DNA of 64,000 nt from Sphingomonadales bacterium (lineage in GTDB: Bacteria; Pseudomonadota; Alphaproteobacteria; Sphingomonadales; Sphingomonadaceae). The translations under genes and the position numbers were made by a program. Shown piece by piece: positions 29,146 to 38,119 of the stretch. The stretch lies in the NCBI GenBank assembly GCA_027483465.1, contig JAIXUQ010000108.1, positions 161,806 through 225,805 of the forward strand, in the 5' to 3' direction. The notes beneath the pieces were generated by a model. The model ran no database searches, was not told the origin of the DNA, and was given only the letters and a program-made list of their open reading frames with translations. Position 1 is the first letter of the stretch, and each line of letters opens with the position of its first letter.

Positions 29146-31076
29146 GCGCTTTCCTCCCTCCAGATGGCGACACCGGCCGGCGGCAGTGGATTGCTGCCGA
29201 TCAGCGGGGAGACTGGCAGATCAATCGCGGCGGGGCCATAGTTGAACAGGAAACGCAGACCGCCCAGCCGCTCCAGCCGCACATCCGAGCCCAGATCCTG
29301 CACGGGCAGGCCAGCGGCACAAGCCAGATCGGTGATGATGCGGACCAGCAGGCCATCATCGACCCGGCCAGCCAGATAATGGCACCTGTCGTGGGCAAAC
29401 CACAGCCCGCGGCCATCATCCAGACGGGCGCGCACGTGAACGCCGCTGCCGGCCTCCACATCCTCCATCCAGCCCGTCACCGTGCCGGCATTGCCGGCTG
29501 TCAGGCTGATGCCCGGCGGCAGGCTTTCCACCTGCGCCACCGTGATGGGGATCAGCGCCTTCAGGCCATCGGGCGGCAGCGACGGCGGAATGGCGAAATC
29601 GCGCGTCTTGCTGCCGGTGCGCGGGCCGGCCAGCACCTGAGCACCGCTTGCCGCCAGCCGCTGCGCCAGCGCGGCGTCCACCACCACCTGTACCGGCAGC
29701 AGCACAAGGGCATAACCGGCCAGATCGGCATCGGGCGGCACCACGTCCACGCTCAGGCCCAGCCGCCGGGCCGCGCTGTGCCACTGCATCGCGGTGGCCA
29801 GCGCATCCTGATCGCGGCCCTGCGGCTGGCTCTGCACGGCCCACACGCTGTCATAATCCAGGATCAGCGCCACATCGGCCCGCACGCGCGCCGGCAGCGG
29901 CCCAAGCGCCGCCAGACCGGCGACCAGCGCCTCCACTTCGGCCCAGGCGGCGGCCGGCTGATTGTCGGGCCGGTTCAGGCCGGCGTGCATCGCCTCCTGG
30001 CCGGTGGGCGCCTGCCGCCAGCGGAACCAGCTCATCCGCTCGGCGCCGTGCGCCACCGCCTCCCAGCCCCACAACGCCACCGCGCCCTTCGCCGGCGCCG
30101 GGTTCCATGCCGCCCAGTTCACCGGGCCGGGCTGCTGCTCGATCACCCACCAGCGCCCGCGGCCGCAGGCGCGATACAGGCTGTGGTGAAAGGCGGTGAG
30201 ATCGGGGTGACCGGTGCGCAGATAGCGCGCCTTTTCCGCCGGGGTGAACGGCCCCTGCCCCAGAAAGCCGATGGGATAGGAATCCCACGTCGCCACATCC
30301 AGTTGGCGGCCCACCGCATAATGATCAAATTCGGTGAACAGGCCCATGAAATTGTGGACGATGTCGCGCCCCGGCGAGGCGGCTCGCAAGATCGCCACCT
30401 GCGCCGCGTTGAACCGCTCCACCATGGCGGAGGAATAGCGCTGCCAGTCCAGCCGGTGCGCCGGGTGGCTTTCGGTCACGGTGCCGAACGGCGGGTCCAC
30501 CGCATCGAAATGGCGATAGTCCTGCGCCCAGAAGGCCAGCCCCCAGGCGGCGTTGAGGGTCGCCACATCGCCATAACGTTCGGCCAGCCAGCGCCGGAAG
30601 CCGGCCCTTGCCGCATCCGATGTGCTGACCACCGTGTCGTGGCAGCCATATTCATTGTCGGTCTGCCAGGCCACCACCGCCGGATGGCGGCCATAGCGTT
30701 CGGCCACCAGCGCGGTGATGCGTTTGGCCTGTTCCAGATAGAGGTCGCTGGAAAAGCAATAATGCCGGCGCGAGCCAAAGCCGCGCACCTGCCCGTCGCG
30801 CCCGCGCGGCAGGATTTCGGGATGGGCATCCACCAGCCATTTCGGCGGCGTGGCGGTGGGCGTGCCCATCACCACCTGGAGGCCGGCGCCGTGGGCCAGA
30901 TCAACCGCACGGTCCAGCCAGTCCCATGTCAGCCGGCCCGGTTCCGGCTCGATCCGGCTCCAGGCGAATTCGCCGATGCGCACGAAGCTGAGGCCCAGCC
31001 CCGCCATCCGCGCCACATCGCTGGCCCACAGCTGCTCGGGCCATTGTTCGGGATACCAGCAGACGCCCAGTTTCAT
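29142..31076 (-). CDS. Glycoside hydrolase family 42 beta-galactosidase
   Basis: The 644-residue protein starts MKLGVCWYPEQWPEQLWASD, the usual GH42 opening, and has no signal peptide, so it acts in the cytoplasm. The catalytic acid/base is Glu142 (TDNEYGCH) and the nucleophile Glu313 (WWVIEQQPGPVNWA). Residues about 395-590 form the trimerisation and beta-sandwich regions (VALILDYDSVWAVQSQPQG). GH42 enzymes release beta-galactose or related sugars from oligosaccharides, often plant-derived. The length fits the family. It is 18 bp downstream of the acyl-CoA dehydrogenase gene and overlaps the DUF2855 gene; no sugar transporter is adjacent. Confidence 0.92.
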   Translation of the reverse strand: MKLGVCWYPEQWPEQLWASDVARMAGLGLSFVRIGEFAWSRIEPEPGRLTWDWLDRAVDLAHGAGLQVVMGTPTATPPKWLVDAHPEILPRGRDGQVRGFGSRRHYCFSSDLYLEQAKRITALVAERYGRHPAVVAWQTDNEYGCHDTVVSTSDAARAGFRRWLAERYGDVATLNAAWGLAFWAQDYRHFDAVDPPFGTVTESHPAHRLDWQRYSSAMVERFNAAQVAILRAASPGRDIVHNFMGLFTEFDHYAVGRQLDVATWDSYPIGFLGQGPFTPAEKARYLRTGHPDLTAFHHSLYRACGRGRWWVIEQQPGPVNWAAWNPAPAKGAVALWGWEAVAHGAERMSWFRWRQAPTGQEAMHAGLNRPDNQPAAAWAEVEALVAGLAALGPLPARVRADVALILDYDSVWAVQSQPQGRDQDALATAMQWHSAARRLGLSVDVVPPDADLAGYALVLLPVQVVVDAALAQRLAASGAQVLAGPRTGSKTRDFAIPPSLPPDGLKALIPITVAQVESLPPGISLTAGNAGTVTGWMEDVEAGSGVHVRARLDDGRGLWFAHDRCHYLAGRVDDGLLVRIITDLACAAGLPVQDLGSDVRLERLGGLRFLFNYGPAAIDLPVSPLIGSNPLPPAGVAIWREESA

Positions 31077-31094
31077 CGGCGCTGCCTGCCACGA

Positions 31095-32387
31095 TCACGC
31101 ATCGGCGAACAGCGCCTTTCGCGGCCCCAGATAACCGAACAGATAGGCCGCAACCTTGCGCATCTGGATTTCCTCCGATCCCTCGGTGATGCGATAGCGG
31201 CGGTGGTGGCGGAAGATATGCTCGAACGGCTTGTGCCGGCTGTAACCAATCCCGCCGTGCACTTGCATCGCCCGGTCGGCGGCCTCGCACACCAGCCGGT
31301 TCGCCCAGTAGTTGCACATCGATATCTTGTCGGAAAGTTGCCGCTCGATCGCCTCGTGGGGCAGATTGTCCATCTCCCACGCCGTCTTGTAGATCAGCAG
31401 GCGCAGCATCTCGCACTGGGTGGCCAGTTCCACCAGCGGAAACTGGATGGCCTGGTTCTTCGACAATGCCTCGCCAAAGGGCTTGCGCTGCCGCGCATAG
31501 CGCACGCTTTCCTCCACGCAGAAGGTGGCGGCGCCCAGTGATGAGGCGGCCTGACGGATGCGGTTCTGGTGAACAAAGCTCTGCGCCAGCGCCAGCCCGC
31601 CATCGGGCGGGCCAAGCAGGGTGGATTCGGACACCCACACATTGGTGAAACTGACACGCGGGTGATCGGTGGGCATGTTGAATGTCCACAGATATTCCTC
31701 GATCTTCAGGCCCGGCGTGGTGGTGGGCACCAGAAAGCAGGAGATGCCGCGCGCCGCACCATCGGCGCCGCTGGTGCGGGCGAAGGTGGCGCAATGGGTC
31801 GCCACGTGCATGCCCGTGGTCCACATCTTCTCGCCATTGATCAGCCAGCCGGCCACGCCATCGCGGGTTTCCGGCACGGCGCGGGTTTCCATGTGGGTGG
31901 CATCCGATCCGTGGTTGGGCTCGGTCAGGCCAAAGGCGGTGATGCGTTGCCGCGCAAAGCCGCCCAGGATGAACTCCTCCTTCTGCGCTTCGGTGCCAAA
32001 GGTTTCAAACATGGCCACGAAGGGGAAATTGCCGACAATGCTGTGCTCGTTCTGCAGATCATTGTGTAGGCCCAGGCCCTTGGCGGCAAAATGATCGCGG
32101 ATCACCGCCATCCACAAATTGCTGCCATCCTTGCCGCCATATTTCTTCGGCGCCGAAAAGCGCCAGTGGCCGGCCTTGTCGGCCCGGATCGTCGCCTCGC
32201 GCAGCAGCAATTCCCATTCGCGGCGCGGCAGGCCGCCATGCTCGAAATCGGTGCGCGCCCATTCGCGGCGGTGATCGAAAAAGCGGATATTGTCGTCCTG
32301 CTGTTCCAGCGGCTTGATTTCCGTTGCGATGAAGGCGTCAAGCTCGGCCAGATAGGCCTTCAAATCGGCGGGCAGTGCGAAATCCAT
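31095..32387 (-). CDS. Acyl-CoA dehydrogenase
   Basis: The 430-residue flavoprotein has FGLTEPNHGSDATHMETRA (substrate/FAD binding), WTTGMHVATHCATFARTSG, RIRQAASSLGAATFCVEESVRYARQRKPFG, QVHGGIGYSRHKPFEHIFR and RYRITEGSEEIQM, where the Glu of TEG corresponds to the catalytic base in MCAD-type enzymes. It removes two hydrogens from an acyl-CoA to give a 2-enoyl-CoA, passing electrons to ETF. The N-terminal region fits the longer dehydrogenases similar to ACAD10/11. It starts the minus-strand string that continues into GH42 and DUF2855, a mixed set with no shared pathway that I can name. Confidence 0.93.
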   Translation of the reverse strand: MDFALPADLKAYLAELDAFIATEIKPLEQQDDNIRFFDHRREWARTDFEHGGLPRREWELLLREATIRADKAGHWRFSAPKKYGGKDGSNLWMAVIRDHFAAKGLGLHNDLQNEHSIVGNFPFVAMFETFGTEAQKEEFILGGFARQRITAFGLTEPNHGSDATHMETRAVPETRDGVAGWLINGEKMWTTGMHVATHCATFARTSGADGAARGISCFLVPTTTPGLKIEEYLWTFNMPTDHPRVSFTNVWVSESTLLGPPDGGLALAQSFVHQNRIRQAASSLGAATFCVEESVRYARQRKPFGEALSKNQAIQFPLVELATQCEMLRLLIYKTAWEMDNLPHEAIERQLSDKISMCNYWANRLVCEAADRAMQVHGGIGYSRHKPFEHIFRHHRRYRITEGSEEIQMRKVAAYLFGYLGPRKALFADA

Positions 32388-32568
32388 CGGCTCATCCTCC
32401 CTTTATGCCAACCACTGTGGGCCGCGCCGCCGCCAGGCAAAACTGGCGGATTGGGGGAGGCACCCCTGTCCTACAGGGCCATGTCCGGATTATCCTCGCG
32501 CTCATGGCATTCTCCTTGTCTTCCACCACGCCTGGTACCCGCTCCATCCCTGCCGCCGACCATCAGCC

Positions 32569-32609
32569 GACGGTCAAAACCGTCACGAATCGACAAAACT
32601 GTCAAAACC
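32569..32609. promoter_or_regulatory. Palindrome and repeats in the region between acyl-CoA dehydrogenase and amidohydrolase
   Basis: Within the 292-bp divergent intergenic region, GACGGTCAAAACCGTC (32569-32584) is an inverted repeat with 6-bp arms. GACAAAACTGTC (32592-32603) is a second inverted repeat with 4-bp arms. The core GTCAAAACC recurs as a direct repeat at 32573 and 32601. This looks like a possible regulator-binding site for the amidohydrolase gene; no regulator gene is adjacent. Confidence 0.35.
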
Positions 32610-32679
32610 CAGGCCCGTCGGCATGCCCCCTTGCACCCGGCCGCAGCCTCGGCAACGATAGGGCCAGGGGGACCATGCC

Positions 32680-34377
32680 ATGACCATCGCCACCAACCGC
32701 CGCAGCCTTGTGACCGCCGCGCTGGCCAGCCCGCTGTGGGCGGCCTGGGCCGCCCGGGCCGTCGCGCAGGAACGCGATGCCGATACGATCCTGTTCAACG
32801 GCCGGCTTATCACCATGGACGATGCCCGCCCCACCGCCAGCGCCATGGCGATCAAGGCCGGGCGCATCATGGCGGTGGGCGACGACGCGGTGCGCGGGCT
32901 GGCCGGCAAGGGCACACGGCTGGTGGACCTGAAAGGCGCCTGCGTGGTGCCGGGCTTCATCGATTGCCACAACCACCCGATCGGCGAGGTGCTGCTGTAC
33001 GAGGTGCTGGTCGGCAACCCGTTCGAGGTTGAATTCGTCACCATCCAGTCGATCATCGACAAGCTCAGGGCGCGCGCGGCACAGACCCCGCCCGGCCATT
33101 GGGTGGATGGCTATTTCCACGACGACACCAAGCTGAAGGACGGCCGCCAGTTGACGGTGGATGATCTGGACAAGGTTTCCACCAGCCATCCGGTGATGGT
33201 GCACCATCGCGGCGGCCACACCGTGTTTGTCAACAGCCGGGCGCTGGCGCTGGCTGGCATCACGCGGGAAACCGCCGATCCGCCGGGCGGCACCTTTGAC
33301 CGGCTGCCCGATGGCCAGCTGAGCGGCCGCATCACCGACAATGCCATCGGCATCGTGGCCCGCATCGGCCAGCGGCCGGTGATCGATGCCGCCGAAAAGG
33401 CCCGGCGGGCGCGGGCCGGCATGGCGCATATCTCGGCCGCCTTCAGCCGTTATGGCCTCACCACCGTGCACCACCAGGGCGGTGATCTGGCCGCCATCCA
33501 GGATGTGCGCGCCGCAGGTGGGCTCACCCACCGGGTGAGCTATGAGGCGCGCGGAGCATTTCTGGATCACATGGTGGAGAGCGGGCTGAAAACCGGCTTT
33601 GGCGATGACTGGATCCGACTGGGCGCCACCGCCGAACACACCGCCGATGGCAGTTTTTCCGAACGCACCATGGCGCTTTCCACCCCCTATGCCGGGCGCA
33701 CCCCGCCCTATTATGGCAATGTGACGGAACCGCAGGATGTGCTGGATGCCTGGGTGGAAAAGATGGTGCGGGCCGGCATCCAGCCCAACATCCATGCCAA
33801 TGGCGATGTGGCGATCGACATGGCACTGACCGCCTTTGAACGGGCGCAGGCCAAGGTGCCGGTCAAGGATCTGCGGCCCAAGATCACCCATTGCACGCTG
33901 GTCAACCCCGCGCTGTTGCGGCGCATCGCGGCGCTGGGGGCAGTGCCGGCGCCGTTCACCAGCTACGCCTATTACAACAGCGACAAGTTCGGTTTCTATG
34001 GGGCAGACCGGATGGCCAATGCCATGGCCTTCCGCAGCTTTCTGGATGCCGGCATCAAGGTGTGCGCCGGCAGCGATTTCTTCCCCGGCCCGTTCGCACC
34101 GCTGATGGGCATCCAGGGCATGGTCACCCGAACGGGGTGGAACGGGGAGACCTGGGGCGCCAACCAGCGGGTTTCGGTGCTGGAGGCGATCCGCATCAAC
34201 AGCCTGAACGGTGCCTGGGCCGCCCGCGAGGAAACCGCCAAAGGCAGCCTGACCGCCGGCAAGCTGGCCGATTATGTCGTGCTGGCACAAGACCCGACCC
34301 GCATCGCTCCCGACCGGATCAAGGACATCAGCATCCTTGAAACGGTGGTGGACGGCCGCACCATGTTCAAGGCCTGA
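32680..34377 (+). CDS. Exported amidohydrolase family 3 (YtcJ-like)
   Basis: The 565-residue protein starts MTIATNRRSLVTAALASPLW and continues to ARAVAQE, a Tat-like signal peptide, so it is probably periplasmic. DTILFNGRLITMDDARPTA is the N-terminal composite beta-domain, and GFIDCHNHP carries the first metal-binding His pair. Later motifs are HHRGGHTVFVNSRALALAG, HANGDVAIDMAL, KITHCTLVNP and AGSDFFPG, where the Asp is expected to bind metal. SLTAGKLADYVVLAQDP is the C-terminal marker. YtcJ-type proteins hydrolyse amide or imine bonds of unknown substrates. The GNAT gene follows after 11 bp, and a TonB receptor lies further downstream on the same strand. Confidence 0.87.
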   Translation: MTIATNRRSLVTAALASPLWAAWAARAVAQERDADTILFNGRLITMDDARPTASAMAIKAGRIMAVGDDAVRGLAGKGTRLVDLKGACVVPGFIDCHNHPIGEVLLYEVLVGNPFEVEFVTIQSIIDKLRARAAQTPPGHWVDGYFHDDTKLKDGRQLTVDDLDKVSTSHPVMVHHRGGHTVFVNSRALALAGITRETADPPGGTFDRLPDGQLSGRITDNAIGIVARIGQRPVIDAAEKARRARAGMAHISAAFSRYGLTTVHHQGGDLAAIQDVRAAGGLTHRVSYEARGAFLDHMVESGLKTGFGDDWIRLGATAEHTADGSFSERTMALSTPYAGRTPPYYGNVTEPQDVLDAWVEKMVRAGIQPNIHANGDVAIDMALTAFERAQAKVPVKDLRPKITHCTLVNPALLRRIAALGAVPAPFTSYAYYNSDKFGFYGADRMANAMAFRSFLDAGIKVCAGSDFFPGPFAPLMGIQGMVTRTGWNGETWGANQRVSVLEAIRINSLNGAWAAREETAKGSLTAGKLADYVVLAQDPTRIAPDRIKDISILETVVDGRTMFKA

Positions 34378-34388
34378 GCCCACCCGCC

Positions 34389-34934
34389 ATGCCCGAATTG
34401 ATCATCCGCCCTGCCCGTCCCGACGAGATTTCAGCGCTCAATGCCCTGATCACCGCATCGGCCCGCGTGCTGAGCCAGGGCTTTTACACCCCGGCCGAGA
34501 CCGAAGCCGCCATCACCCATGTGTTTGGCGTGGACAGCGAACTGGTGTCGGACGGCACCTATCTGGTGGTGGAGACAGCCGATGGCACGCTGATGGGCTG
34601 TGGCGGCTGGAGCCGGCGGGCCACCCTGTTTGGCGGCGACGGCTTTGCGGCACGGGCATCGGGCCTGCTTGATCCGGCCCGCGATGCCGCGAAGATCCGC
34701 GCCTTTTTCGTGGCGCCCGCCGCGGCCCGGAAGGGCGTGGGCGCGGCGCTGCTGGCGGCCTGCGAGGCGGCGGCCCGCGCCGCCGGCTTCACCCGCACCG
34801 AATTGATGGCCACCCTGCCTGGCGTGCCGTTCTATGCTGCCAACGGCTATCATCCGGGCGACGCGATTGCGCATGATTGCGGCGGCGTGGCGGTGGGCTT
34901 TGTGCCGATGCGCAAGCAATTATCGGGCGAATAG
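34389..34934 (+). CDS. GNAT family N-acetyltransferase
   Basis: The 181-residue protein shows LIIRPARPDEISALNALI at the N-terminus, VVETADGTLMGCGGW, and the acetyl-CoA pyrophosphate loop FFVAPAAARKGVGAALLAACEAAARAAG (motif A, R-x-x-G-x-G/A type: ARKGVGAAL). PFYAANGYHPG is the usual C-terminal motif B. It transfers an acetyl group to an unknown amine. It is 11 bp downstream of the amidohydrolase gene and probably co-transcribed. Confidence 0.87.
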   Translation: MPELIIRPARPDEISALNALITASARVLSQGFYTPAETEAAITHVFGVDSELVSDGTYLVVETADGTLMGCGGWSRRATLFGGDGFAARASGLLDPARDAAKIRAFFVAPAAARKGVGAALLAACEAAARAAGFTRTELMATLPGVPFYAANGYHPGDAIAHDCGGVAVGFVPMRKQLSGE

Positions 34935-35264
34935 AGCTGGTTTCTGCGCAAAACTGTTGCGCAAAAGCCACGCAGGAACCGCTGTAACTTCTCTGCAACA
35001 GCCCTGCGTCCAAATGGACCCGTGCGCAAATGGCGTATGTGAGCCAAGCCGGCATTGCGCTTGAGGACGGTTGCCGGCGTGGGGTGTGGATTGCTGCATC
35101 GCACCAACCGGCACCGGCCATCATGGCCGGGTGCATATTCGGGATTGTGGGGAAACGATCCACTGCAATTCCGGCCACGGGCGCAGGAAGACCACACGGT
35201 CAGTGAGGGCTGGCACTGTCCGGGGTTCGCGAGAGCAACAGACGTTCTCAACCAGGGGAAGAAA
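34935..35264. promoter_or_regulatory. 330-bp leader region of the TonB-dependent receptor
   Basis: No coding frame of quality is seen. The region holds three copies of TGCGCAAA (34945, 34958 and 35023), the second lying in the palindrome TTGCGCAA. An imperfect inverted repeat GCACCGGCCAT-C-ATGGCCGGGTGC lies at 35111-35134. AGGGGAAG directly before ATG 35265 is a good ribosome site. Such long leaders are often where TonB receptors are regulated, but the regulator is not identifiable. Confidence 0.45.
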
Positions 35265-38027
35265 ATGACAGGAATCTGCGAAAAGGCCCAACGGGTCGAA
35301 CTGAAACTGGCAACGTCGCTGCTGGCGTTGGCGCTGGCCAGTGTTGCCGCGCCGGCCCTTGCCGCCGAAGACCAGCCGGCTGCCGCCGCTGCTGAAGAGA
35401 AAGAGGAAGCCACCATCGTGGTGACCGGCACCCGCCGGACCGACCGCACCGTGCTGGAAAGCGCCGTGCCGGTGGACGTGTTCTCGGCCGATGATTTCAA
35501 GGCGCAGCCGGCGCCACAGCTGCAAACCATCCTGCAGACGCTGGTGCCGTCGTTCAACCAGCAGCGCAACCTCCTGGGCGATGCCTCGGCCTTCGTGCGC
35601 CCGCCGACGCTGCGCGGCCTGCCGGCTGACCAGATCCTTGTCCTCATCAACAACAAGCGCATGCACCGTTCGGCGCTGGTGCAGGTGGCCGCCGGCGCCC
35701 TGAACGCCGGTGCGCAGGGCGCTGACCTGTCGCAGATTTCCTCGCCGGCACTGGGCGGCCTGGAAGTGCTGCGTGATGGCGCTGCCGCGCAATATGGCTC
35801 CGACGCCATCGCCGGCGTGATCAACCTGAAGCTGCGCCGCGACACCGGTCTTGAAGTGACGGCCCGCTATGGCCAGACCTATGAAGGCGACGGCCAGGAC
35901 ACGCAGATCACGGCCTTTTACGGCACCAAGCTGGGCGATGATGGCGGTTTCTTCAACATCACCGGCGAATTCATCGACCAGAATATCTGGGACCGTTCGG
36001 TGGCGCGTCCGTCGATCGCGCCGCTGCGGGCACAGAACATCATCGTTGATCCCAACCTGCCCACCGGCAACCGCCTGGGCGGCCCGGAAAACCGCGCCTA
36101 TCGTGCCGTGTTCAACATGGAACTGCCGGCGGGCGAGAGCACCTTCTACGCCTTCGGCAACTATGGCTGGCAGCGTCAGGGCAACGACTTCAACTTCCGT
36201 TCGCCGATCGCCGTCACCCATGATCCGATCCCCGGCCGCCCCGGCACCGCCACCACCGGCCGCTCGGTCAACCCGGTGTTCCTGACCCGGTTGGGCTTTG
36301 AAGCCAACGGCACGCCGTTCTGGGATGCCAATGGCGCCACCTTCAACATCAACGATGATGCCCGTTTCCCCACCTTCCGCAACGGCTTCGTGCCGTTCTT
36401 CGAAGCCACCAACGAGGATCTTGGCCTCGTTGGCGGCCTGAAGGGCGCGTTTGGCAAGGTGAATTACGACGTCTCGCTGATGTACGGCACCAACCAGATC
36501 CGTTACTTCATGAGCGACACGATCAACGCCTCGCTTGGCCCGGCGACGCCCACCAATTTCTACATGGGCAAGTTCGTGCAGAAGGAATTCAACTTCAACG
36601 CGGACTTCACCACCCAGTTTGAAGTCGGCTTTGCCAAGCCGCTGTTCGTCGCCTGGGGTGTGGAAGTGCGCCGCGAAGCCTTTGAAGTGGGACTGGGTGA
36701 CCGCGCTTCGTGGGAAGTCGGCCCCTATGCCTCGCAGCGGCTCTATCAGTGCACGCTGGCCGGTGCGCCGGTGGCCTGCTCCACGCCGGGTGCATCGGCA
36801 CCGGTGTTCAACCGCATTGCCACGGCGCTGCCGGGCTCCAACGGCTTCCAGGGCTTTGGCCCGGCCTCGGTGGTTGAAGGCGGCCGCAACAACTATTCGG
36901 CCTATGTCGATTTTGAAGCGACGCCGGTTGAAGGCCTCGATGTGGGCATCGCTGCCCGCTACGATTACTTCAACGACTTCGGTGACACGTTCAACGGCAA
37001 GATCAGCGCCCGTTATGCCTTCAACTCGGCCCTCGCCATCCGTGGCGCCGCGTCCACCGGCTTCCGCGCGCCGACCCCTGGCCAGCAGTTCACCCAGAAC
37101 CTGACGACGGGTTTCCCCTTCGGTTCGACCGTGCCGCTGGGCATCGCCACCGTGCGCCCCGACAGCCCGATTGGCCAATTCTATCTGGCCAAGCCGCTGA
37201 GCCCGGAAAAGTCGACCAGCTTCTCTGGCGGCGCCGTGGTGACGCCGGGCGGTGGCTTCACCATCACGCTTGATTACTACAACGTGAAGGTGGACGACCG
37301 CATCGGCATCACCGGCAACATCAACCCGTCGGCCGATCTGGCCTTCCTGCTGGCGCAGGGCATCCCGGAAGCGGCGGAACTGGGCGCGGTGCGTTACTTC
37401 ACCAACGCCTTTGACACCCGCACCCAGGGTGTTGACGTGGTCATCACCCACAAGGCCGACACCGGCTGGGGCCGGTTCAACACCAGCCTGGCAGTGAACT
37501 ACAACAAGACCAAGGTGACCGACCGCGTGACCATCAATGGCACGCTGGCCAACGGCCGGGTGCTCAGCAACTTCCGTCCGGTGGACGATGTGCGCGTGGG
37601 CAATATCGAGCGTTCCAACCCCAATTGGCGCGCCGTGCTGACCGAAACCTATCAGAACGGCATCTTCGACGCGACGGCCCGCCTGAACTACTATGGCGAG
37701 TTCACCAGCTTCTTCGATCCGATCACCACCGGGATCGGCGCGACGCCGGGCGTGACCGCGGCGCAGGCAGCGGCGCTCTATCCGACGCCTTGGCCCAAGA
37801 CCTTCGGGGCGCAGGTGGCCTTTGACCTTGAAGTCGGCCTGACCTTCAAGGAAAACTACCGCATCGCGCTGGGTGCGCAGAACCTGTTCAACACCTATCC
37901 GGCTCGGGAAACCCGCAACGTCTTCCCGCAGACGGGCGGCGCCGCCAACGGCTCGCTCTATGCGGATACCGCGCCGATCGGCCAGATGGGCGGCTTCTGG
38001 TATCTGCGCGCTTCGGCCCGTTTCTAA
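35265..38027 (+). CDS. TonB-dependent outer-membrane receptor
   Basis: ATG 35265, with ribosome site AGGGGAAG, gives a 920-residue precursor. The signal peptide ends near APALAAE. An Ala/Glu-rich linker and the TonB-box-like ATIVVTGTR follow, then the plug domain (VPVDVFSADDFKAQPAPQLQTILQ, LRGLPADQILVLINNKRMHRS, GGLEVLRDGAAAQYGSDAIAGVINL). The 22-strand barrel ends in the aromatic C-terminus WYLRASARF. It imports a ligand across the outer membrane using TonB energy. The plug resembles receptors for organic substrates rather than a clear siderophore receptor, but the ligand is unknown. It is followed by a strong terminator and stands as a single-gene unit. Confidence 0.95.
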   Translation: MTGICEKAQRVELKLATSLLALALASVAAPALAAEDQPAAAAAEEKEEATIVVTGTRRTDRTVLESAVPVDVFSADDFKAQPAPQLQTILQTLVPSFNQQRNLLGDASAFVRPPTLRGLPADQILVLINNKRMHRSALVQVAAGALNAGAQGADLSQISSPALGGLEVLRDGAAAQYGSDAIAGVINLKLRRDTGLEVTARYGQTYEGDGQDTQITAFYGTKLGDDGGFFNITGEFIDQNIWDRSVARPSIAPLRAQNIIVDPNLPTGNRLGGPENRAYRAVFNMELPAGESTFYAFGNYGWQRQGNDFNFRSPIAVTHDPIPGRPGTATTGRSVNPVFLTRLGFEANGTPFWDANGATFNINDDARFPTFRNGFVPFFEATNEDLGLVGGLKGAFGKVNYDVSLMYGTNQIRYFMSDTINASLGPATPTNFYMGKFVQKEFNFNADFTTQFEVGFAKPLFVAWGVEVRREAFEVGLGDRASWEVGPYASQRLYQCTLAGAPVACSTPGASAPVFNRIATALPGSNGFQGFGPASVVEGGRNNYSAYVDFEATPVEGLDVGIAARYDYFNDFGDTFNGKISARYAFNSALAIRGAASTGFRAPTPGQQFTQNLTTGFPFGSTVPLGIATVRPDSPIGQFYLAKPLSPEKSTSFSGGAVVTPGGGFTITLDYYNVKVDDRIGITGNINPSADLAFLLAQGIPEAAELGAVRYFTNAFDTRTQGVDVVITHKADTGWGRFNTSLAVNYNKTKVTDRVTINGTLANGRVLSNFRPVDDVRVGNIERSNPNWRAVLTETYQNGIFDATARLNYYGEFTSFFDPITTGIGATPGVTAAQAAALYPTPWPKTFGAQVAFDLEVGLTFKENYRIALGAQNLFNTYPARETRNVFPQTGGAANGSLYADTAPIGQMGGFWYLRASARF

Positions 38028-38058
38028 GCCGGAGCACGGCAATAAGGCTTGCCAACAG

Positions 38059-38094
38059 CGGGCGGCAGGGCAATCCTGCCGCCCGTTCGTTTTT
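38059..38094 (+). terminator. Intrinsic terminator after the TonB-dependent receptor
   Basis: A perfect 10-bp stem GGGCGGCAGG (38060-38069) / CCTGCCGCCC (38075-38084) with loop GCAAT is followed by GTTCGTTTTT. This is a textbook rho-independent terminator, 32 bp after the receptor stop. Confidence 0.92.
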
Positions 38095-38119
38095 CACACC
38101 ACCAAAAGGGGGACCCCAG

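Noticed and set aside
35121..38042. 973-codon open frame on the minus strand
   Set aside because: It is antisense to the TonB-dependent receptor and has an Arg/Gly/His/Ala-rich composition with no recognisable motif.
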